Part shown: one piece after another, positions 31,818-41,184 of the stretch
Position numbering within the stretch: the first letter of the stretch is position 1
How the letters are laid out: each line of letters begins with the position of its first letter
Assembly: GCF_002211365.1 (NCBI RefSeq)
Contig: NZ_LOKZ01000014.1
Span: 1 to 64,000, forward strand
Origin: Rhizobium sp. R711
GTDB taxonomy: Bacteria > Pseudomonadota > Alphaproteobacteria > Rhizobiales > Rhizobiaceae
Direction of reading: 5' to 3'
Length of the DNA: 64,000 nucleotides
Program-made: the position numbers and the translations under genes
Notes under the pieces: generated by a model
The model's database searches: none
What the model saw: only the letters and a program-made list of their open reading frames with translations
Told to the model about the DNA's origin: nothing

Positions 31818-33833
31818 TCACCGATAAAGACGTGCCGATATGCCGCGTGCGATATGCAAAAGTTCCAATGCAGGAAGCAGGGCAAATTTCAGGCGCGGAA
31901 AATCGCGCGCAATTGCGCCTTCTCGCCAGAGCTGCGACTTGGTTCCTATCAGCCGATTTGCAAGCCCTGTTTGGCCCGTCGGCCCCAGGACGCGGATGCT
32001 TTCGCCGCGGCCAAAATCGATTGATCGCGGTCCGATATTCAGCGTCATCCTGTCAAAGGCGCTGGGATTGGTGATTGCGCGCTTCAGTCTTATCCAGGCG
32101 ACGTCGGCTTGCTGCATCACCTGCGCGCCGCTCTCGACCTGGTCGACATAATCCAGCACACCTTTGAGCAATTCGTTGCCTGCCGTAGCATCGATGGCAT
32201 CGTGGGCAATCATTCCTGAATTGCCCGAGACTGTTCCGTCGTCTTGCTCCGTCAGGTGGCGCACCGAAGGGATGGCGGGTTCGAAGAGGCTTTCGACAAC
32301 GTGCCAGTAGCGCAAGACCACCGTCTCAATCCTGAGAGGGTTATAAAGGTTCGCGTCAGCCATCAATCCCGTCACATCAGGAAAATGATCCTCGCTCAAC
32401 CTCTTGTAGTTGCAGCGGGCGAACTGAATGGTTTCGAAATGCCGGTCCTTGAGCCCTGCAGCCAGCAGCCGCTGTGTGCTCCCATAAAGGCCGGTGTCAC
32501 AAAGGATAATACGTCTTGCAGGGCCGCAGACCATATCGAGATGTCGCCTGAAAAGCTGATTTTGTCGAATGACGTCGTTAAGCACCGGCAGGCCGGAAGC
32601 GCTGCTCAACATCTCGAAGAAGCGCGCCGGCACAAATGGGGCGTTCCAGCTGGAGGGCAATTCGTATGTGGCACCGCCACCCAGTGCATGCGCCACCTGT
32701 GCAAAGCTGTCTTTTTCAAATTCCCGGCCGAGCTCGTCGAGAACGGCTGGGCTGCGTGTCTCCAGAGCCGTGCGTGCGGCAACCAGTCTCGAAACGAGGA
32801 TGTTCTCACGAGGAATGTCGAGAGGCAGCTGCAACCTTGCAAGCAGTGCTTCAAAGGCTTGCCGAATGCCAATACCGCCCCGCGCGCAGAACGCCAGAGT
32901 GTAGTCCCCCTGCGCCTGAGCCTGTATCGCGTAAAGCCAGATGAGCAGGCAAAATTGCGCGACGATTGGTCCGAAAACCTCGCAACCGAACGAATTCCTG
33001 TCCCTCAGGGCAGGGAATTTGGGGCGCGAAAGCGCAAGCCTGCGGCGAAGGATCCTCAATGCCTCGGTGCGTGCGCCATCGGCGCTTGCACCATAACGGC
33101 GGATATGGCTCTTTGGCACATGTAGTGTGCGGATGCCCAACTGACCGGGTACGGTGGAATCGGCGAGCCGGTCGTCGCCAATGTGCAGCATTTCCGAAGG
33201 AGCTATCTTTTCGCCGCGAAGGATGGCACAAAACAGCGCTCCGGAGCGTTTGCTCGCTTGAAGATCAGCACTGGAATAGACGGTGTCGATGAGGTCGGAG
33301 CCATGAAAGTGGACGATCAATTCGCGCAGCTTGTCGGCACAAAGGCCGGTGTCAGAGACGGCAATGACGCGGATGCCAGCCTTTCGCTGTTGTCGCAAAG
33401 CCATTGCCAGCCGATCGTTCGCCGACAACGACGTCTTCTCGACATCTATTTCGATAGCGATGCGGCGATCCGAGAGGTCTGACGGCAGGCCGAGGATTGC
33501 CAGCTGCCGCGCGACGATATCGGAAAGGCGAATGTCTCCCGCACCGCCTCCGACTTCCAGCGCTCGATATGCAAACTTCTCGGCAAGCAGCCTCACCCGT
33601 AACAGATCCTCGGGGCTGGCAGTGATCCCTTGTCGCTCCAAAAGACGTGCGAAGCGTCGCTCTGCTTCCACGAGCCGCGAGCGCTTAGATCTCGGGTGAC
33701 GCAACAGCAGCGTGTCGAACACGTCGGTGGAAATCAGGCCAATCCCGCTCAACGGGCTCAAAAGTAGATCGAGGCTTTGCCGAAACACCGCATACCTCTC
33801 GTCAATCTGGTCTCGTCCACAAGAGGAACGCAT
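31818..33833 (-). CDS. large HAD-superfamily protein of polysaccharide loci
   Basis: 671 residues. The N-terminal 230 form a HAD hydrolase: motif I STDVFDTLLLR with the nucleophile Asp, motif II VIAVSDTG, motif III Lys in QASKRSG and motif IV HIGDDRLADS. A C-terminal domain of about 420 residues follows (FGPIVAQFCLLIWLYAIQAQ; RIILCDTGLYGSTQRLLAAG; EDHFPDVTGLM). I know similar two-part proteins from rhizobial capsule and EPS clusters, but no reaction is established. The second part has short Rossmann-like pieces, so transferase or phosphatase activity on a sugar is a guess. The start is not well supported. Confidence 0.7.
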   Translation of the reverse strand: MRSSCGRDQIDERYAVFRQSLDLLLSPLSGIGLISTDVFDTLLLRHPRSKRSRLVEAERRFARLLERQGITASPEDLLRVRLLAEKFAYRALEVGGGAGDIRLSDIVARQLAILGLPSDLSDRRIAIEIDVEKTSLSANDRLAMALRQQRKAGIRVIAVSDTGLCADKLRELIVHFHGSDLIDTVYSSADLQASKRSGALFCAILRGEKIAPSEMLHIGDDRLADSTVPGQLGIRTLHVPKSHIRRYGASADGARTEALRILRRRLALSRPKFPALRDRNSFGCEVFGPIVAQFCLLIWLYAIQAQAQGDYTLAFCARGGIGIRQAFEALLARLQLPLDIPRENILVSRLVAARTALETRSPAVLDELGREFEKDSFAQVAHALGGGATYELPSSWNAPFVPARFFEMLSSASGLPVLNDVIRQNQLFRRHLDMVCGPARRIILCDTGLYGSTQRLLAAGLKDRHFETIQFARCNYKRLSEDHFPDVTGLMADANLYNPLRIETVVLRYWHVVESLFEPAIPSVRHLTEQDDGTVSGNSGMIAHDAIDATAGNELLKGVLDYVDQVESGAQVMQQADVAWIRLKRAITNPSAFDRMTLNIGPRSIDFGRGESIRVLGPTGQTGLANRLIGTKSQLWREGAIARDFPRLKFALLPALELLHIARGISARLYR

Positions 33834-34258
33834 ATAGCGTGACGATTCGTGAAAACAACATTGCTGCGCGCGACTGTATGGCCGAAGATATGTAACGACA
33901 TTGGTCGATCGATAGCAAGGTAAAATGGGATTATTCTTGGATTGCCGGTCTATTGTGCCGAGCTATTGCGTTGAAACCATTGAATAATAACAATATTAGA
34001 CCGAATTTGTGCTGCTCGGCGTCGACTGGAGAGAAAATAGATACTATGATCACATTGCAGCGAAGACGGCACATGGCGCGAAATCGATGGATGGCCGAGC
34101 CATTCGACGACAGAGCCGTCCATACTCCAGCGTGTCGATCTGATCGTTTCAGGCGCGGCAACCTCCGGGATCGTCGCAGCGTTCATTCTTGCAAGCGGGG
34201 GCGAGGAGGTCTTTTCGCCGACGAGGCTTGTCAGGCTGGCAAGGGATAAGGGTCATCG
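33834..34258. other. intergenic region without a supportable gene
   Basis: 425 bases between divergent genes. The left half is AT-richer and probably holds the promoters for the HAD gene and the GT4 gene. A frame across 34110-34230 encodes a hydrophobic segment (VDLIVSGAATSGIVAAFILA) but has no start or site, so it may be a remnant or chance. Confidence 0.4.
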
Positions 34259-35347
34259 ATGCGGATCCTGCATATCCTCAACCACACGCAACGCCAGAAC
34301 GGGCATGTTCATGCCGCGGTTGATCTCGCCTGCGCGCAGGCCGCGCTCGGGCATGCCGTCTGCATCGCCAATGGAGGAGGGGACTTTGACACACTCTTGC
34401 ACAGCAAGGCCGTTTCCACCGTGCGCGTCGATCATAGGAGAAGCGTCCCGAGCCTCGCCAAGGCCATCTTTAGCCTGCACGGTCACGTTCGCGAATTTAG
34501 ACCCGAGGTTGTCCATGCGCATATGATGACCAGCGCTGTCCTGGCATTTCCGATTTGCAGGGTTGCCGGGATACCCCTGATTACAACCGTTCATAACGAG
34601 TTCGAAAAGAGCGCGATATTAATGGGCCTCGGGACACGTGTGATTGCCGTTAGCGATGCTGTTTCAGCCGCAATGCAACGCAGAGGCATTTCCGTTTCGA
34701 AATTGCACGTCGTCCTAAACGGCACCATTGGTGCAGGCCGGCTGGAAGCACGAGCGCAGCAACCGGCGGCGCTGCAGTCGCCAAGCATTCTCTTTGTCGG
34801 TGGTCTCCACCCCCGCAAGGGCCTCGCGGATCTGTTTTGCGCGTTCGATATCGTCCATCAGAGCTTTCCTGGAGCGCATTTGTACGTCATCGGCGATGGC
34901 CCGTTTCGCGGCTCTTACGAGGAAACGGTTTCGTCTCTCGCTTGCGCACCGGCTGTCACCTTCCTTGGGTCAGTGACAGATCCCTATCCATATATGCTGG
35001 CTGCAGACATTTTCATCCTGCCGTCCCATGCCGATCCCGCGCCGCTCGTGGTGTCGGAGGCACGCGAGGCAGGCTGTGCGATTATCGGCACTGACGTCGA
35101 CGGCATCCCGCAACTGCTCGACTATGGGGAAGCCGGAATTCTTGTGCCGCCGCGCGACCCGTCATCGCTGGCAAATGCGGTCTTAGGCCTGTTGCGGGCG
35201 CCCGAACAGATCGCAGCGTGGAAGATCAAGAGCCAGCTGCGCATCGAGAACCTTTCGATCGAGCGGGTCGCTCGCGAGACGATGCAGGTGTATTTGGCGG
35301 CGACAGCTCCAAAGCGGGGGAAGATGCAGGCTTTGGAGGAGAGATAG
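34259..35347 (+). CDS. GT4-family glycosyltransferase
   Basis: 362 residues, GT-B fold. The N-terminus MRILHILNHTQRQNGHVHAA and VVHAHMMTSAVLAF give the acceptor-side half. SILFVGGLHPRKGLADLFCA, LYVIGDGPFRGSYEETVSS and FLGSVTDPYPYMLAADIFIL form the donor half. EAREAGCAIIGTDVDGIPQL replaces the common EX7E with ADPAPLVVSEARE, where the pair of acids is still recognisable. An AAGGGTCATCG site precedes the start. One of several transferases that would build the repeat unit. Confidence 0.88.
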   Translation: MRILHILNHTQRQNGHVHAAVDLACAQAALGHAVCIANGGGDFDTLLHSKAVSTVRVDHRRSVPSLAKAIFSLHGHVREFRPEVVHAHMMTSAVLAFPICRVAGIPLITTVHNEFEKSAILMGLGTRVIAVSDAVSAAMQRRGISVSKLHVVLNGTIGAGRLEARAQQPAALQSPSILFVGGLHPRKGLADLFCAFDIVHQSFPGAHLYVIGDGPFRGSYEETVSSLACAPAVTFLGSVTDPYPYMLAADIFILPSHADPAPLVVSEAREAGCAIIGTDVDGIPQLLDYGEAGILVPPRDPSSLANAVLGLLRAPEQIAAWKIKSQLRIENLSIERVARETMQVYLAATAPKRGKMQALEER

Positions 35348-35683
35348 CCATTGGTCGAGATCATGGCGCTCGCTTGGCTGCCATGCTTGTTTTCGACCAC
35401 CAGCGGAACGACCACGACGATCGAGGAAATCGCAAGGCGATGGTCAATATGGGAGAGTTCAGCCGGCGTATTGCATGCCTTTTGTCGGCCTCAGTGAAGC
35501 AGCCGCCAAATCGCGCCCGGCCTGAAGGTGGAGCGGTTCAAAGATCGCTCTCTTCCTGCGGCAATATGCTTTCGGTTGGCTGTCGCAATCACCTTGGTCG
35601 GCTTGAATGAACGTCAGTGTCCGCGCGTGAAGGCCGCTTTCGACTTGCGAGTTGCGGTTTGAATTCACGTTCGATCGGAAGGA
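35348..35683. other. intergenic region, no gene seen
   Basis: 336 bases between two polysaccharide genes on the same strand. Open frames are present but without ribosome sites or familiar motifs. The sequence GATCGGAAGGA right before 35684 is the ribosome site of the next gene. Confidence 0.4.
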
Positions 35684-36592
35684 ATGCAGATGCTGGAGAC
35701 CTCTTCTGCCCCAAGAGCCTTCGGAACGTTTTGGTACGGTGGACGCCTTGATGCGCTCGAGCGGGCGTGCGCTCATTCGTTTATCAGGCATGGCTACCGC
35801 CTTGTCCTCTTTTCCTATCAAACAATTGAAAACGCCCCCGACGGAGTGGAGTTGCGTGACGCGGCAGAGCTTCTTCCGGAAGGGCTGACGAAATGCTTCC
35901 CAGTGAATGGAAAGCCGCATCTGACACCCTTTTCCAATTTGTTTCGCTACAAGATGATCAGGGACTGCGATCTTGTGTGGACCGATCTCGACGTTCTTAT
36001 GATCAAGGAACTTCCGAGCGGACTGCCCGATAACATTGTGGTGCGAGAGGAGCAAGGCGGACTGAACAACGCCGTTCTCTACATCAGCTCGAAGCAGACG
36101 TTGGACAGGCTTATCGAACAAGCCATGGCTGTCGCTGACAGGAACCTTGTTTGGGGGCAGACCGGACCGATATTGCTGACCCAGGTAATAAACGAGCTTC
36201 GCGAGAAAATCGAAACGACGAGCCATCAGGTCTTCTATCCAATCGAACACTACGACCTGTTTAAGATCTTCCTTCGCGGATTTGTCGGCGAATGCCGGGA
36301 GAAGTGCCGGAACGCCACCACCATCCATCTGTTCAACAACATTCTCTCCAAGATGGGATACTGGAAGGAGATGGCTCCGCCCGCCGGCAGTTTTTTCTAT
36401 GAGAAGCTTGAGGAAGGTGGTGGCCTGTCATTCTTTCGTGATGTCTATCCGGAGCACGTCATGATGCATATGACAGAGAATTACCGCATGCGGCTGTCTG
36501 GACAGGCGCTCGGCATCAAAGCGGTCATGGGTCAGTTGATACCCAGCATCGGCAGGACCTGGCGTCACTATTATCCTGCGCAGAAAAGGTAA
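35684..36592 (+). CDS. DXD-type glycosyltransferase (GT32/alpha-1,4-transferase-like)
   Basis: 302 residues. FGTFWYGGRLDALERACAHS and RHGYRLVLFSYQ form the N-terminal Rossmann part. FSNLFRYKMIRDCDLVWTDL then DVLMIKEL places the DXD motif (D-L-D) after a short helix, as in GT32 enzymes. GGLNNAVLYI and WGQTGPILLTQVI follow the same family plan. No membrane span. A Met at 35690 could also be the start. It probably adds a hexose to the polymer repeat or to a side branch. Confidence 0.75.
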   Translation: MQMLETSSAPRAFGTFWYGGRLDALERACAHSFIRHGYRLVLFSYQTIENAPDGVELRDAAELLPEGLTKCFPVNGKPHLTPFSNLFRYKMIRDCDLVWTDLDVLMIKELPSGLPDNIVVREEQGGLNNAVLYISSKQTLDRLIEQAMAVADRNLVWGQTGPILLTQVINELREKIETTSHQVFYPIEHYDLFKIFLRGFVGECREKCRNATTIHLFNNILSKMGYWKEMAPPAGSFFYEKLEEGGGLSFFRDVYPEHVMMHMTENYRMRLSGQALGIKAVMGQLIPSIGRTWRHYYPAQKR

Positions 36593-36761
36593 TGGCGACG
36601 TGCATCGTCGTCCCTGACGCAGCGCCTGGTTCGAACGGCTTGCTCGACCCTGTTTGAGCAATAGCCTTCACGGAGACCTTACCCAACAGGCACCGGGAGG
36701 AAGCCGGATGGAAAAGGTCATTTGAAACAGCGCCATTAAGCGGCTCGCGACAGGTGCGATT

Positions 36762-37670
36762 GTGCCTCTGACAAATATTCGAGGTGCAAAGACCATACGA
36801 CGAAAGCCTCGCTCAACGCGAAAAACGGATGCCAAGATGCTGGACGCAAGAAAGCTTGCACTTACGACTGTGGCGATGATCTTCAATAGATTACGCCAGA
36901 ACAGAAAATTGCAGAAAGCCCTGTTCAACGCCATTCGCCTCAACAGGCCGGAGGTCGCGGGCGCCCTATCAGATGATGACCTGAGGTTCATCGCCTATTG
37001 CTTGTCACGGCGCGAGTGGTCGAGAGCGCAGATTTTACAGGACCTGTGGGTTTGCTACGCGCTGTGCGAAAGAAGAGATGGCTTCTTTGTCGAGTTCGGA
37101 GCGACGAATGGACTGAAGAATAGCAATACATGGTTGCTCGAGAAGACATTCGGCTGGTCCGGTATCCTGGCCGAACCAAATCCGATCTGGCATCAGGAGT
37201 TGGCCGCAAACAGAAATGCCTTTATCGACCATCGCTGCGTCACATCTCGATCCCACGACACCGTCGCCTTCATCGCCACGGATGACGTTGACCCGGAGCT
37301 GAGTTCGATCGCCGATTTTTCCCGAGGGGATCATTTCGCCGAGTTGCGTGCGAAAGGAAGGCAAATCCATGTAGAGACAATCTCGCTGGACGATTTGCTG
37401 GAAACTTACCGGGCGCCACCGGTGGTGGATTATCTGTCGATCGATACAGAAGGCAGTGAACTCGATATCTTGTCCGCCTATAGCTTCGATCGCGAGTTCG
37501 ACCTCATTTCAATCGAGAATAATTCAAAGACCGAAGCAGCGATACAGAGCCTGTTGGAAAGCAAGGGGTATCGCCGGGTCCTTGAGCAATTCTCGCAGTG
37601 GGATGGTTGGTACGCATCATTTAGAGTGTGTGACGGGCGCAAAAACCAAATCGTCGCGCCGGCGTCGTAA
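36762..37670 (+). CDS. FkbM-family methyltransferase
   Basis: Up to 302 residues from GTG at 36762; an ATG at 36837 (277 residues) is an equally possible start, since neither has a strong site. The core has FFVEFGATNGLKNSNTWLLE (SAM-binding motif I, E-F-G-A), FGWSGILAEPNPIW (acidic residue for the ribose), HVETISLDDLLE and VDYLSIDTEGSELDIL, the FkbM signature. Such enzymes O-methylate sugars. It lies at the end of the polysaccharide locus with a TylF-type gene, suggesting a methylated polymer. Confidence 0.85.
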   Translation: MPLTNIRGAKTIRRKPRSTRKTDAKMLDARKLALTTVAMIFNRLRQNRKLQKALFNAIRLNRPEVAGALSDDDLRFIAYCLSRREWSRAQILQDLWVCYALCERRDGFFVEFGATNGLKNSNTWLLEKTFGWSGILAEPNPIWHQELAANRNAFIDHRCVTSRSHDTVAFIATDDVDPELSSIADFSRGDHFAELRAKGRQIHVETISLDDLLETYRAPPVVDYLSIDTEGSELDILSAYSFDREFDLISIENNSKTEAAIQSLLESKGYRRVLEQFSQWDGWYASFRVCDGRKNQIVAPAS

Positions 37671-38030
37671 CGTTTGTGTCTTTCTGTTTTTCCCATTGCT
37701 GCCATCACGCCCGGCTTGCCCCGCTCGGATGCAAAAGACCGGAAGCTGTGTTGGCTGCAACGCGAAGGCCTCAGCGCAAGCCGTACTCAATTGCTTCGAT
37801 CCGGCAGCCGCCCGATCTTTCAAATCGGTGCGCTGCGAACCATAAGATCGCTCCACCTCGATTTGCCATGGAATTCAGCTCGCGCGAGACGTTTGTGGCA
37901 TGCCGCATCTGCAAGCGGGATGGCGACCAATTATTTTCTTACGGAACGTTTTTCGACACAATGCGTTCACCTTTAGTTCAGGTGAAAGGGAACATAATCC
38001 TCCACTTGGCAAGTAAAAGGAAGAACAGTC
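37671..38030. other. leader region of the BA14K gene
   Basis: 360 bases without a supportable gene. It ends in the GGAAC-N16-CGTT promoter and an AAGGAAGAACAGTC ribosome site. Small frames across it are not convincing. Confidence 0.4.
37943..37967 (+). promoter_or_regulatory. EcfG/RpoE2-type promoter, full match
   Basis: GGAAC, 16 bases, CGTT: a complete match to the general-stress sigma consensus, 64 bases upstream of the BA14K start. Confidence 0.7.
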
Positions 38031-38525
38031 ATGAAAAAGCTAGCGGTTGTCACGTTTGGCTTGATCATCGGTATTCCCGGTCTCACGCCGGCGCAGGCGT
38101 TCCCGGCAATCAACCCACCCAAGATCGAAGCACATCAGTCTATTGAGCAGGTGCAATGGCGTCACCATGGGGGCGGCAACTGGAATGGCGGCCACTGGAA
38201 TGGCGGCCATTATGGCGGCTATCACCACCACCATGGATCGAACTGGGGCCTGGCCTTGGGTGGCCTGGCTTTCGGCGCCATCCTTGGCAGTGCATTGTCA
38301 CAGCCTTACTACGGGTCGTACTACGATACGCATTATGGCTCCCCCTATGGCTATTATGGCGGACCCTACCGCTACTACAGGCCTTATCGCAACTACGCAT
38401 GGTCGGGTTACTACGGCGGCAGCCACGCACGTTGGTGCTATGCGCGCTACCGTTCGTACAGGGCGTTCGACAATACCTTCCAGCCCTATTACGGGCCACG
38501 TCGCCAATGCGTCGGTCCCTATTGA
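38031..38525 (+). CDS. BA14K-family exported protein
   Basis: 164 residues. A signal peptide (MKKLAVVTFGLIIGIPGLTP, cut after AQA near 23) leads into a Gly/His/Trp/Asn-rich repeat zone (GGGNWNGGHWNGGHYGG) and a hydrophobic GLALGGLAFGAILGSAL segment. A Tyr/Gly-rich stretch follows. The BA14K lectin-like motif closes the protein: ARWCYARYRSYRAFDNTFQP then YYGPRRQC, with the two conserved Cys. BA14K of Brucella is a surface-associated lectin-like immunogen. Its promoter is of the general-stress type, so an envelope role under stress is likely. Confidence 0.85.
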   Translation: MKKLAVVTFGLIIGIPGLTPAQAFPAINPPKIEAHQSIEQVQWRHHGGGNWNGGHWNGGHYGGYHHHHGSNWGLALGGLAFGAILGSALSQPYYGSYYDTHYGSPYGYYGGPYRYYRPYRNYAWSGYYGGSHARWCYARYRSYRAFDNTFQPYYGPRRQCVGPY

Positions 38526-38829
38526 TGACAAGCACGTCCTGCCCACGCTGGCTTCTCCCCGCCTCCCACCGAGGCTGCTTGAAGCCGCGTGGCTGTCGTT
38601 GAATTCGCGTACTAATCGGATGCGGATCCATTGTTGATGGACCGACTGGAAACAGCGGTGACGTCGGCTGTTTGATCAAGCAGCGTATGTCGGGGCATGA
38701 ATATTTCCTCTGCTCGTGATCTGCATTTTCCTCCCGGCAGGCCAAGCAAAGCTTGGGGAAGGCGAGGGAGGATCCTGGGCCCTGTTGATTTGTCCGATCG
38801 ATGCTTCGTGGTCCGGCATGACATCCTAT

Positions 38830-38855
38830 GGAACTGAGCGCAACGGCCAATCGTT
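38830..38855 (+). promoter_or_regulatory. EcfG/RpoE2-type promoter, 17-base spacer
   Basis: GGAAC, 17 bases, CGTT, ending 25 bases before the alpha/beta hydrolase start. The leader would be short, about 15-20 bases, and includes AGGAAGAACG. Confidence 0.65.
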
Positions 38856-38880
38856 TTCCTACCGACCTTTAGGAAGAACG

Positions 38881-39741
38881 ATGTTCGAAAATTTCCACTT
38901 GGAAATGGTCGAGGTGCCAGAGACGACCTTGCGGGTTCGTTACGGCGGTTGCGGGCCACCTCTTCTGCTACTTCATGGGCATCCGAGGACACACACGACG
39001 TGGTATCGGGTAGCGCCAATCCTTGCCGGCCAATTCACCGTTGTCTGTCCGGATCTCAGAGGATTTGGCCAATCGGGAAAACCTGCGGATCCTCACGACT
39101 ATGAAGCCTCGTCAAAACGCGCCAAGGCCCGAGATTGCGTTGCGCTGATGCAGTCTCTGGGTTTCGACGAATTTTCCTTGGCCGGGCACGACCGCGGAGC
39201 TTATACCGCCTTTCGCACCGCTATGGATCATCCTTCCAAGGTGAAAAAACTTGCAATGCTTGACGGCGTGCCGATCCTGGAGGCGCTGGAACGATGTGGC
39301 GTGCAGTTCGCAGCCCGGTGGTGGCATTGGTTCTTCTTCGCCCAGCCGGACAAACCTGAACGGGCAATTCTTGCTGATCCTTTAGGTTGGTACGGCGGCT
39401 CGGCTTCTTCAATGGGCAGCGAGAACTATGCTGACTTCCTAACCGCAATAACAGACCCTGACACGATCCAAGGAATGCTGGGCGACTATCGCGCTGGGAT
39501 CCATCTCGATCATCTTCATGATCGTGACGATCGGAATTCGCGACGGAAGCTGACCTGTCCCCTTCACGTCTTATGGTCCAGAAAAGATGATCTTGAGGAT
39601 CTTTACAAGGACGTAGTGGGGGTATGGCGGCCATGGGCAGAACTGCCAGTAACAGGCAGGGGAATTGACTGTGGACACCATATGGCGGAGGAGGCGCCCG
39701 GCGAGCTGGCGGATGAGCTGATCCGGTTTTTCGCTGCTTGA
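38881..39741 (+). CDS. alpha/beta hydrolase, haloacetate dehalogenase/epoxide hydrolase type
   Basis: 286 residues. The oxyanion motif LLLLHGHPRTHTTWYRV, the strand CPDLRGFGQSGKP, the nucleophile elbow SLAGHDRGAYTAFR with catalytic Asp (GHDRG) and the His in DCGHHMAEEAP make a Asp-His hydrolase of the fluoroacetate dehalogenase and epoxide hydrolase branch. The FFFAQPDKPERAILADPLGW segment is the lid of that branch. The start is the ATG after AGGAAGAACG; the longer frame from 38716 is unsupported. A general-stress promoter lies directly upstream. Natural substrate unknown. Confidence 0.85.
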   Translation: MFENFHLEMVEVPETTLRVRYGGCGPPLLLLHGHPRTHTTWYRVAPILAGQFTVVCPDLRGFGQSGKPADPHDYEASSKRAKARDCVALMQSLGFDEFSLAGHDRGAYTAFRTAMDHPSKVKKLAMLDGVPILEALERCGVQFAARWWHWFFFAQPDKPERAILADPLGWYGGSASSMGSENYADFLTAITDPDTIQGMLGDYRAGIHLDHLHDRDDRNSRRKLTCPLHVLWSRKDDLEDLYKDVVGVWRPWAELPVTGRGIDCGHHMAEEAPGELADELIRFFAA

Positions 39742-39810
39742 GCGGCTTCGAATGGCCGCTTACCGCAAATGACGCACACGCTGGTGGATAACGAAACGAG
39801 GTGACCCTGA

Positions 39811-40593
39811 ATGGACAACTTCTTCATCACCAGGGACTTTGATTGGCAGATACGACGTTCTTCCCATGTCGACAGGGCCTTAAACCTGTTTACGCGGCGG
39901 CTCGGATTAAACATGGATACGGCTGGCTTCATCGACCAGCTGATCCATAAATTCACAGGTCTCAGATTTTCGCCGTCGCACTCGGGCATTTCCACGAATG
40001 TGGAGCAGAGAATGAACATGTATCACCTGGTATCGCAGGTGATCGCCTATGGGATCGACGGGGATCTGGTGGAGGTCGGCTGCAACGAAGGCCAGTCGTC
40101 GGTACTGATTTCAAAAGTCATGAAAAGCTTCCACTCAAGCAAAAGACTGCATGTCTATGATAGTTTCGAAGGACTTCCGGCAGCGCGAAGCGAGGATGGA
40201 GGTGCGTATCGGAAAGGCGATCTCGCTACCTCGCGAGACGTGCTGATCGACAACTTCGCTATCCACGGCCTGGAACTGCCCGTTATTCACACGGGATGGT
40301 TCGAAGACACTCTCCCGCACGGGCTGCCAGACTGCATTTGCTTCGCTTATCTGGACGGGGATTTGTACGGTTCGATCTTGGTGAGCTTGGAGTACGTCTA
40401 TCCCCGCCTTTCCAAAGGCGCGGTTTGCCTCATCGACGATTATTGCGATCCGGCCGTCGATCCCGATGGATGGAACTATCTGCCCGGCGTAAAAAAGGCG
40501 TGTGATGAATTCATGGCGGACAAGCCGGAGCCGATTTGCTCCCTCTATTCCGGCTCGTTCTCGCACGCCTTCTTCCGAAAGGCTCTGACCTAA
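39811..40593 (+). CDS. TylF/MycF-family sugar O-methyltransferase
   Basis: 260 residues. DGDLVEVGCNEGQSSVLISK is SAM motif I (E-V-G-C-N-E-G) and LHVYDSFEGLP the acidic motif II. CFAYLDGDLYGSILVSLEYV and GAVCLIDDYCDP carry the D-x-D and DD metal ligands of the TylF/MycF (macrocin O-methyltransferase) family. Such enzymes are Mg-dependent and methylate deoxysugar hydroxyls. A GAGGTGACCCTGA site precedes the start. With the FkbM gene this points to a second methyl decoration of the polysaccharide. Confidence 0.87.
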   Translation: MDNFFITRDFDWQIRRSSHVDRALNLFTRRLGLNMDTAGFIDQLIHKFTGLRFSPSHSGISTNVEQRMNMYHLVSQVIAYGIDGDLVEVGCNEGQSSVLISKVMKSFHSSKRLHVYDSFEGLPAARSEDGGAYRKGDLATSRDVLIDNFAIHGLELPVIHTGWFEDTLPHGLPDCICFAYLDGDLYGSILVSLEYVYPRLSKGAVCLIDDYCDPAVDPDGWNYLPGVKKACDEFMADKPEPICSLYSGSFSHAFFRKALT

Positions 40594-40641
40594 ACCCTCG
40601 ACCTTCGATCTTCGGCCGGTGCGCTGGGCTTTTCCGAAGCT

Positions 40642-40920
40642 TTATCGCGGCCGGCGTCCCTGAATGGCAGCCCGCATCCGCTGGAAACTGGGCGGAGAAA
40701 TCGGCGACATGATGCTGCCAAAAGACCTTTCAAGCTCCATCGTCAGATCTTCTTCGGAGGTCACGCCTTGAAGAAAAAGTTCCAGAAGCAGTTTCGCTGC
40801 GGCATTGTAGTTTTTTGAATTGTCGACATTGCTCGTCGAACCGTAGCCTGCTGCATCCAAAACGTCTTGCAGCATGAGGAGGTCCTTGGATTTCAACACT
40901 GTGTGTAGCTCGGAAGACAT
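40642..40920 (-). CDS. small helical protein of a rhizobial family
   Basis: 92 residues, soluble, without Cys. The centre (NYNAAAKLLLELFLQGVTSE then EDLTMEL) follows a pattern A..L...lf..G.t.e.L...l. The same pattern recurs in the 80-residue protein at 61692 and at the N-terminus of the receiver protein at 56178. The start follows GGGAGGAGGACCGCG. It stands alone between convergent TylF and IS66 debris. Function unknown. Confidence 0.65.
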   Translation of the reverse strand: MSSELHTVLKSKDLLMLQDVLDAAGYGSTSNVDNSKNYNAAAKLLLELFLQGVTSEEDLTMELERSFGSIMSPISPPSFQRMRAAIQGRRPR

Positions 40921-41184
40921 CGCGGTCCTCCTCCCGTTTGGGGCGAGGGTTTTTCCCTGAGGCAGCAGCGCCCGTAACGTTGGCTGCTGATACTCAGACC
41001 ATGCTCCAGCCTCTCTGCGGCCGCAATGTATTTCATGCGAATTTGCGCAATTATGCGGAATTAGGGATCAACCGACCAGAGTCCCACTGAATGTAGGACG
41101 GTAACCGGTGTTCTGCTCCCACATTGCTCGCTGTCGCCTGATCTGTGATCGACATTCCATGGACGAGCGAGAAGGAGTTTCTCC

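Noticed and set aside
35459-36328. Long minus-strand frame opposite the DXD glycosyltransferase
   Set aside because: It has no motif, while the plus strand carries a clear glycosyltransferase.
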